64,000 nucleotides of DNA from Acetatifactor sp. (GTDB lineage Bacteria > Bacillota > Clostridia > Lachnospirales > Lachnospiraceae): NCBI GenBank assembly GCA_022511385.1, contig JAFLRN010000006.1, positions 1 to 64,000 of the forward strand, in the 5' to 3' direction. Below, one piece after another: positions 57,311 to 64,000 of this stretch. Made by a program: the position numbers and the translations under genes. The notes under the pieces were generated by a model. That model made no database searches, was not told where the DNA came from, and saw only the letters and a program-made list of their open reading frames with translations. Each line of letters begins with the position of its first letter. The stretch's first letter is position 1.

Positions 57311-58840
57311 GTGAAAGAAAACGTTGTGTTAGAAATGAAAAATATTCATATGGGTTTTCCCGGAGTAAAAGCCCTGCAGGGGGTGGATTTTTCTCTGTGC
57401 GAGGGTGAGATCCACGCGCTGATGGGGGAAAACGGAGCCGGAAAATCCACGTTGATAAAGGTTTTGACCGGAGTTTATGAGAAGGATGACGGAGAAATCT
57501 TCTTAAAGGGATACGACAAAGCAGTGTCCATCCGTTCGCCCCAGGATGCCCAGAAAGTGGGCATCAGTACGGTTTATCAGGAGATCACACTCTGCCCCAA
57601 TCTCTCTGTGGCTGAGAACATGTACATAGGCCGTACGGCAGGATTGGGACAGAATTGGAAGAAGATGAATTCGGATGCTGAGAAGCTGCTGCGTTCCCTG
57701 GATGTTCCCGCCACTGCTACCCAGCAGTTGTCCAGCTGTTCCATTGCGGTTCAGCAGATGGTAGCTATCGCCAGAGCTGTGGATATGGATTGTAAAGTGC
57801 TGATTTTGGATGAGCCCACCTCGTCCCTGGATGACCAGGAAGTGCAAAAGCTGTTTGTACTGATGCGCAATCTGAGGGAGAGAGGCGTAGGAATTATCTT
57901 TGTGACCCATTTCCTGGATCAGGTGTATGAGGTCTGTGACAGGATTACGGTGCTGCGCGACGGTAAGCTGGTGGGCGCTTTCGATATCAAGGACCTGCCC
58001 AGGGTCCAGCTGGTGGCGAAGATGCTGGGTAAGGATCTGGACGACATGTCGGATATCAAGTCGGAAGGCGCGGCTTACGAAGGGAAGGATGCCCACACGG
58101 CAGTTCTGGAGACGGAGCAGCTGGTGAGTGACGCAGGTATCAAGCCCTTCGATTTCCATATCAACAAGGGAGAAGTAAACGGCTTTACGGGACTGTTAGG
58201 TTCCGGCAGAAGTGAATGTGTGCGTGCGATTTTCGGGGCGGACAGAGTAGTGGGCGGCACCGTGAAGAAGAACGGGAAGGTCATTAAGATCGCCAAGCCT
58301 CTTGACGCCATGAAAAACGGAATTGCGTATCTTCCTGAGGACCGTAAGCTGGACGGTATTGTGGGAGATCTTTCTGTGCGGGATAACATCATTCTTGCGC
58401 TGCAGACGCTGAAAGGTTTTTTCAAGCCCATCTCGAAAGCCCAGGCATATAAGTTTGCCGACGAATATATCAAGCTTCTGGACATCAAGACAGCTTCTGC
58501 CGATACACCAATCAAGTCTTTGTCCGGCGGTAACCAGCAGAAGGTGATTCTGGCGAGGTGGCTTTTGACTCATCCGGAATATCTGATCCTGGATGAGCCA
58601 ACCAGAGGTATTGATGTGGGAACAAAGGTAGATATTCAGAAGCTGGTGCTGAAGCTGGCTTCGGAGGGGATGAGTGTTACTTTCATCTCTTCAGAGACGG
58701 ACGAGATGCTGCGCACCTGTTCCCGGCTGGTAGTGATGCGGGACCGCAAGGTAGTAGGGGAGCTCTCGGGAGAACAGTTGACCCAGAACATGATCATGAA
58801 TACGATTGCCGGAGGGAACAGAGACGATGCAGAAAACTGA
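57311..58840 (+). CDS. Sugar ABC transporter ATP-binding protein (duplicated ATPase)
   Basis: GENGAGKSTLIKVLTGVY; LSGGNQQKVILARWLLTHPEYLILDEPTRGIDVGTK. Confidence 0.95.
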   Translation: MKENVVLEMKNIHMGFPGVKALQGVDFSLCEGEIHALMGENGAGKSTLIKVLTGVYEKDDGEIFLKGYDKAVSIRSPQDAQKVGISTVYQEITLCPNLSVAENMYIGRTAGLGQNWKKMNSDAEKLLRSLDVPATATQQLSSCSIAVQQMVAIARAVDMDCKVLILDEPTSSLDDQEVQKLFVLMRNLRERGVGIIFVTHFLDQVYEVCDRITVLRDGKLVGAFDIKDLPRVQLVAKMLGKDLDDMSDIKSEGAAYEGKDAHTAVLETEQLVSDAGIKPFDFHINKGEVNGFTGLLGSGRSECVRAIFGADRVVGGTVKKNGKVIKIAKPLDAMKNGIAYLPEDRKLDGIVGDLSVRDNIILALQTLKGFFKPISKAQAYKFADEYIKLLDIKTASADTPIKSLSGGNQQKVILARWLLTHPEYLILDEPTRGIDVGTKVDIQKLVLKLASEGMSVTFISSETDEMLRTCSRLVVMRDRKVVGELSGEQLTQNMIMNTIAGGNRDDAEN

Positions 58841-59930
58841 GAAAAAGAAACTTACCGTTAAGGATATTTTAAAAAATATTGTGAGCCGGCAGATTTTTAT
58901 TCCGATAGCGGCTCTGCTGGCGCTGGTCCTGTTTAACCTGATCATGGACCCCGGCTTTTTCGCTGTCACCCTGAAAACCAACAGTGCGGGCAATCCCGTT
59001 TTCACCGGTAATCTGATCACGATCCTTGATTACGGTTCTGAGCTTGCCATCCTGGCCATCGGCATGACACTGGTGACGGCAGCCGCCGGGGGACAGGACA
59101 TCAGTGTGGGCGCAGGCATTGCCATCAGCGGCAGCGTGATCCTGCGGGTGCTCTGCGGCAGCACAACGCCGTGGCCTGATAAGATGCAGGCTCCCATCAT
59201 CGTGGCATTTTTAGCGGGCTGCCTTGCAGCGGTGCTTTGCGGTGCATTTAACGGTGTGCTGGTGGCATACTTTAAAATTCAGCCCATGGTAGCCACGCTG
59301 ATCCTCTATACGGCCGGGCGGTCCATTGCGGCCTGGGTCAACCTGAACCAGCTTCCCATCGTAAACGACAAGAGCTTCGGCTATTTTGGCAATATCATTC
59401 CGGGCATTCCCATTCCCACGCCGATCTTTATAACGGCAGCGTGTCTGATCATCATTGCCCTGTTGATGAAGTTCACAACTTTGGGCCTGTATACGCAGTC
59501 CGTGGGTATCAACGAGAGCTCTTCAAGACTGAACGGACTCAACCCTATTTTGATCAAGTTTTTAGCCTTTGTCATTTTGGGACTCTGTGTGGCTGTTGCC
59601 GGACTGATCAAGGTCAGCCGTCTTTCCACCATTAACTATTCCGTCATTGCCAAGGACATTGAGATGGATGCCATTCTTGCGGTGGCACTGGGCGGGAATG
59701 TTCTGAGCGGAGGCAAATTCAATATAGCCGCTTCCGTCCTGGGTGCTTATGTCATCCAGTTCCTGACCACCACACTTTATAAATATGATGTGCGGTCGGA
59801 TGCGCTTCCCGCGTACAAGGCTATTGTGGTCATCGTGCTGGTTGTTCTGAGTGCTCCTACCGTGAGGCGGTACCTGAATGGCTTTAAGAAGAAACTGACA
59901 CTGCGTCTGAGCGGAAAGGAGGTCGGTTGA
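58827..59930 (+). CDS. Sugar ABC transporter permease (YtfT-like)
   Basis: RbsC-type permease, GGQDISVGAGIAISGSVIL. Confidence 0.93.
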   Translation: MQKTEKKKLTVKDILKNIVSRQIFIPIAALLALVLFNLIMDPGFFAVTLKTNSAGNPVFTGNLITILDYGSELAILAIGMTLVTAAAGGQDISVGAGIAISGSVILRVLCGSTTPWPDKMQAPIIVAFLAGCLAAVLCGAFNGVLVAYFKIQPMVATLILYTAGRSIAAWVNLNQLPIVNDKSFGYFGNIIPGIPIPTPIFITAACLIIIALLMKFTTLGLYTQSVGINESSSRLNGLNPILIKFLAFVILGLCVAVAGLIKVSRLSTINYSVIAKDIEMDAILAVALGGNVLSGGKFNIAASVLGAYVIQFLTTTLYKYDVRSDALPAYKAIVVIVLVVLSAPTVRRYLNGFKKKLTLRLSGKEVG

Positions 59931-59931
59931 T

Positions 59932-60990
59932 ATGTCTACCGAAAAAACACAGAATACCAAAAAAAGAATAAGCAGCAAATTTCAAAATATGACCGATACA
60001 AATCTGCTGCTCACCATTACCGTGGTCGTCTTTTTCGTGATGTATATCGGCGCCATGATCTTTCAGGGCGGTGCTTTTTTAAGACCACAGGCATTCTTAA
60101 ATATTTTGAATTCCCAGGCGGCGCTGATCATTGCTGCCTGCGGCATGAGCATTGTCATGATCGCGGGAGGAATTGATATCTCCGTGGGCGGCATGGCTGC
60201 CCTTGTCAGCATGAGCTGCGCGGTCTACCTGGACTATAAGGGAGGAAATGTTTTTGTCTCTCTGCTGATCGCTCTGGCCATTGGCCTGGCTTTCGGTCTG
60301 GTACAGGGAGCTCTGGTGGCTTATCTGGAGATTCAGCCCTTTATTGTTACCCTGGCAGGCATGTTCTTTGCCCGGGGCATGACCACCATCGTGAATACGG
60401 AGCCCTTCAATGTGCAAAATGAGCAGTTTGTTGCCTTAAAGAACGCGAGGATCGTGATTCCGGGGCTTGGCTCCACGAACAGAAACGGAGTCTATGTGGA
60501 TGCATACATAGAAATCGGCGTAGTAGTAGCGCTTCTTGTGGTGATCTTTTTCTTCTGTTTACTCCGCTGGAGTAAGCTGGGACGCCGTTTTTACGCAGTG
60601 GGCGGAAACAGTCAGAGTGCACTGATGCTTGGAATCAATGTAAAGCGCACGAAATTTTATGCCCATTTGATATGCGGTCTGCTGGCAGGAATCGGCGGGT
60701 TTGTCTATTTCCTGCACATTGGATCCGGCTCACCCTCCCATGCGATGGGCATGGAGATGAATGCCATCGCCTCATCCATTATCGGGGGCACCATGTTGAC
60801 GGGTGGTGTAGGTAACATCATAGGTACTTTCTTTGGCGTGCTGTCTCTGAGTACGATACAGAATATTGTTTCCTCCGCAGGTCTTGGCGAAGCTTGGTGG
60901 ACGGGTATTACCGTTGCCGCCATGCTGTGTCTGTTCCTGGTGATCCAGAGCGTTGTCATGGCCCGTAAAAAGAAAATTATCAAGGGCTGA
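59932..60990 (+). CDS. Sugar ABC transporter permease (YjfF-like)
   Basis: RbsC-type permease, IAGGIDISVGGMAALVSM. Confidence 0.93.
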   Translation: MSTEKTQNTKKRISSKFQNMTDTNLLLTITVVVFFVMYIGAMIFQGGAFLRPQAFLNILNSQAALIIAACGMSIVMIAGGIDISVGGMAALVSMSCAVYLDYKGGNVFVSLLIALAIGLAFGLVQGALVAYLEIQPFIVTLAGMFFARGMTTIVNTEPFNVQNEQFVALKNARIVIPGLGSTNRNGVYVDAYIEIGVVVALLVVIFFFCLLRWSKLGRRFYAVGGNSQSALMLGINVKRTKFYAHLICGLLAGIGGFVYFLHIGSGSPSHAMGMEMNAIASSIIGGTMLTGGVGNIIGTFFGVLSLSTIQNIVSSAGLGEAWWTGITVAAMLCLFLVIQSVVMARKKKIIKG

Positions 60991-61019
60991 GTGGAATAAT
61001 ATAGCGTAGGAGAAATCTT

Positions 61020-62687
61020 ATGACAAAAAGGAAAGGCAAGTTTAGTTTATTCAGCATATTGATCATGCTGTCCCTGATACCGCTTGTGCTGTCAATTTCC
61101 ATTATCAGTGTGTCTTCCTTATTCATTACCAAACGTAATTTGGAAAACGCGTCAAAGAATATGCTGTATGTGGTGGCTAATAACCTGGCTAACTACTGTG
61201 AGGAGCGAAAGATAAACGCTATCAGCGTGCTTCAGTATTATGATTATCTAGACAGTCTTAAGGAACAGGGCATTGAGATGGCCATCTTATTGGACGGTGT
61301 GCCCACTGCGACCTCTATCAGAAACGAAAACAATTACCGTGTTACGGAAATTGAATTTGAGAAGGATATTGTGGCCGATGCTGAAGAGATCCGAAACGGA
61401 TACTATGACGAGTATGTGATGATAGATAAGCAGGTTTATTATGCTTATTATATGCCTATTCTGCAAGATGGCCGGATTATCGGAGTGGCTTTTGCAGGTC
61501 AGCTGCAGGACCATGTGACTGGAGCAACAAAGAGCATAGTCATCACCTTTATATCCATTGCAATTGTTTTGGTGGTGCTGTTTGCTGTTATTATCCTTGT
61601 TATTAACAAGGGCCTGTCGAATTCCTTCCTGACTATAGGGAAGAATGTCAGCGCCCTGTCAAAGGGTAACCTCAGAAAGCAAAAGGAGAGCAGGAGTGCC
61701 ATAAAGGAAATGGATAATCTTTTGCTGGAGACCAGTTCCATGCAGAAAAATCTGTCAGAGACAATAGGTAAGGTAAAGAATATCTCCCAAAATCTGGCGG
61801 ACAATGTGGCCGATGTTACGATGCTGAGCCAGAGCAGTACCCGAAGGGCAACGGAAATCACATCCGTAATCACATCCCAGGTGGAATCTGTCACGGGAAT
61901 ATCGGAGAACGTGCAGGACATTAATGAGCGGATGCTGGAGATCGGAGATTGCGTCAATGAAATTTCTGACAGTGTGGAAAATTTGTCAGGACACTCGGAA
62001 AAAATTCTGGTTACCAATAACGAGGCCATGACCAGCATGAATGAGATCCTGGAGAGCAGCAAGAAATCTGTAGGAGCGGTGAATGATATTGCAACGCAGA
62101 TATCTCAGACCAATGATGTGATCATGCAGATTCATCAGGCAGTTGAACTGATTTTATCCATTTCCGAACAGACAAATCTCTTAAGCTTAAATGCTTCCAT
62201 CGAGGCCGCCAGGGCCGGGGATGCGGGCAGGGGATTTGCTGTGGTCGCAGAGGAGATCCGGCATCTTTCCGAACAGAGCGCAGAGGGTGCAGAAATGATC
62301 AAAAATCTTGCAGGAGCAATCACCGAGAAGTCACAGGAATCGGTGAATCTGGCGGATAAGGTCTATGCTCTGATTCGAGCAGAGCAGGAGAGTGTTTCCA
62401 TGACACAGCAGAAGTATGAGGAACTCAGCACCGAGATTGAGGATTCCGTGACGGAGATCAGGGCGATTGCAGACAGGACCGATCATCTGACTGATTATAA
62501 GGAGAGAGTGATCGAAAAGATGCAGGCCTTAAGCGTAATCAGTGAGGAGAGCGCGGAGAGCAGTCAACAGGTAAATGACAACATCCATGAGATTATCGCA
62601 GAAGTGGGAGAAGTGAACGACAACTGTGAAAAGATCAATGATATGGCCGGTGTTTTGAAGGAATCCGTATCTTATTTCAGTGATTGA
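61020..62687 (+). CDS. Methyl-accepting chemotaxis protein
   Basis: Two TMs with Cache-like sensor; hairpin tip [40 protein letters not shown]. Confidence 0.95.
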   Translation: MTKRKGKFSLFSILIMLSLIPLVLSISIISVSSLFITKRNLENASKNMLYVVANNLANYCEERKINAISVLQYYDYLDSLKEQGIEMAILLDGVPTATSIRNENNYRVTEIEFEKDIVADAEEIRNGYYDEYVMIDKQVYYAYYMPILQDGRIIGVAFAGQLQDHVTGATKSIVITFISIAIVLVVLFAVIILVINKGLSNSFLTIGKNVSALSKGNLRKQKESRSAIKEMDNLLLETSSMQKNLSETIGKVKNISQNLADNVADVTMLSQSSTRRATEITSVITSQVESVTGISENVQDINERMLEIGDCVNEISDSVENLSGHSEKILVTNNEAMTSMNEILESSKKSVGAVNDIATQISQTNDVIMQIHQAVELILSISEQTNLLSLNASIEAARAGDAGRGFAVVAEEIRHLSEQSAEGAEMIKNLAGAITEKSQESVNLADKVYALIRAEQESVSMTQQKYEELSTEIEDSVTEIRAIADRTDHLTDYKERVIEKMQALSVISEESAESSQQVNDNIHEIIAEVGEVNDNCEKINDMAGVLKESVSYFSD

Positions 62688-62759
62688 TCGATCTGTGGGA
62701 ATGGACTTTTGCAGGGAACAGATCTTTGGAAGCCGAAAGCTTTGAGCATGAATATAGTA

Positions 62760-62823
62760 AAGGGCGCGGTAAGCTGCAGAAACCCGTGGATACACGGAAA
62801 GCCAACTTGACTGCGCCCTCCTT
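62760..62823. terminator. Terminator-type hairpin between convergent genes
   Basis: AGGGCGCGGT ... ACTGCGCCCT with nested CCGTGgataCACGG. Confidence 0.6.
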
Positions 62824-62833
62824 TCATGTTCTG

Positions 62834-63652
62834 CTAGATTTTCCTGAATTCAGCATTTCTCTTCTCAAATATTGTGTAGTATTGGAAGCCGCAGGCTTTC
62901 AGGACTTCTGATGCCCGGCCAAAATGAGATGCAATATTCTCAGGAGAATGGGCGTCGGAGCCGATGGTGACGATTTCACCGCCCAGTTCCTTGTAACGTT
63001 TCAGAATTTCAGCGCAGGGATGGATGTCGCGCATACCGCCTTTCAATCCGCCGGTATTTATTTCCAGGCCTTTTTCCTTCTCAATCAACGATTTCAAAAT
63101 CTCATCGATGATGTCCCTGTATTTCCCATAAGAATATTCCCGGTCTTTATTTGGCCCGTAGCGAACCACATAATCCAGATGGCCGTACACGTCAAAGCAG
63201 GAAAATTTCTTTACATTCTCCAAAACGGATTCAAAGTACTCCCGGTATGCCTCCTCCTCAGAGCGGCCTTCATAAAAAGCAGCGTAGTAAGGATCCCTGC
63301 CATGACAGATATGGGAGGAAGCGATGAGAAAATCGAACTCATAGGATTTTGCATAGACGGAAATTGGCCGGAAAGCTTCCGGCTGCAGTCCCAATTCCAC
63401 TCCGAAGAGCAGACGTATCTTTCCCTCATATTTTTCTTTAAGCCGGACCAGATCATAGAGGTAAGAGTCGGTATTCAGCAAAAAAATGTCCCCCGGTCCG
63501 TCAGCTGAGTCGGGATAGTCGATGTCGTGGTGCTCAGTAAAGCACATGGTATCCAGGCCTTGCTTAATACCTTGGAGGATCATTTCTTCCATAGGGGTAT
63601 CCGAGTCCCCGGAATGAGAGGAATGTAGATGACAGTCTGCTGTAATTGGCAT
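62834..63652 (-). CDS. PHP-domain histidinol-phosphatase
   Basis: MPITADCHLHSSHSGDSDTPMEEM; TEHHDIDYP; IGSDAHSPENI. Confidence 0.9.
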   Translation of the reverse strand: MPITADCHLHSSHSGDSDTPMEEMILQGIKQGLDTMCFTEHHDIDYPDSADGPGDIFLLNTDSYLYDLVRLKEKYEGKIRLLFGVELGLQPEAFRPISVYAKSYEFDFLIASSHICHGRDPYYAAFYEGRSEEEAYREYFESVLENVKKFSCFDVYGHLDYVVRYGPNKDREYSYGKYRDIIDEILKSLIEKEKGLEINTGGLKGGMRDIHPCAEILKRYKELGGEIVTIGSDAHSPENIASHFGRASEVLKACGFQYYTIFEKRNAEFRKI

Positions 63653-63728
63653 AGCTGGTCTCCTTTCTAACGATACTGTAACGGTTGCTGATACTACTAT
63701 TATTCATAAGCGGGTCACAGGCAGCGGG

Positions 63729-63882
63729 CAGCGGGTGTACTCAAAGCAAACACCTTAAGGCATCCTTAGCGGAGATGAAATCCACTGCCTACGCAGACTT
63801 AGGCGCGGTACTTTCGCGCCTTAGTCGAAGTTGGCAGTTAGTTCAGCGGAGCGTTGCCTTGTTTGCGTGAGTACATACGCTG
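63729..63882. repeat. Long imperfect palindrome (structured intergenic element)
   Basis: CAGCGGGTGTACTCAAAGCAAACACCTTAAGGCA / TGCCTTGTTTGCGTGAGTACATACGCTG; nested GACTTAGGCGCG / CGCGCCTTAGTC and ACTGCC / GGCAGT. Confidence 0.8.
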
Positions 63883-64000
63883 TCCGGTGCCGTCACTTGC
63901 GCAAATTCTAATCAAGTATACCACATTTCTAAACAATCTGTAAAATTTCCGGACAAACCCAAATTATTTTTCAAATACATCTTGAATTATATCGGGAAAT

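Overview
The window is a chromosomal segment from a spore-forming, Lachnospiraceae-like Firmicute (inferred from gene content). (1) 0-0.76 kb: the 3' end of a tyrosine integrase that runs off the left edge and abuts ychF. (2) 0.8-18 kb: conserved core with ychF, lgt, a dcw cell-wall/division cluster (mraZ, rsmH, ftsL-like, two tandem class B PBPs, mraY, murD, ftsW, murA, ftsQ/divIB, ftsZ), then spoIIGA-sigE. (3) 18-44.5 kb: an accessory region separating sigE from sigG. It holds a NiCo-type riboswitch with a CDF transporter, a decayed FAD reductase, two paralogous ECF sigma/anti-sigma-like modules mirrored around a two-component system plus ABC exporter, and a co-directional cluster of mostly uncharacterised proteins (33.1-41.9 kb) with an embedded AgrC/LytTR-type two-component system. 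(4) 44.5-54.3 kb: core genes again (sigG, ymxH/ylmC-like, nrdR, spoVB-like flippase, nifS, nifU, mnmA). (5) 54.4-62.7 kb: a sugar ABC transporter locus with a YesN-type regulator and a chemotaxis receptor, followed by a PHP phosphatase. The best candidate for an undescribed system is the 33.1-41.9 kb cluster. Its proteins lack signal peptides, two look FlxA-like and FliD-C-like, and its regulator gene is preceded by a 21-bp-period direct repeat that fits a LytTR operator. Several structured repeat families (GTGTGAAAAGTAA-armed hairpins, long CTTAG-type hairpins, 3'-flanking CAAAGAAGCG motifs) are also not explained by coding content. All family assignments come from reading the translations; no database search was run.
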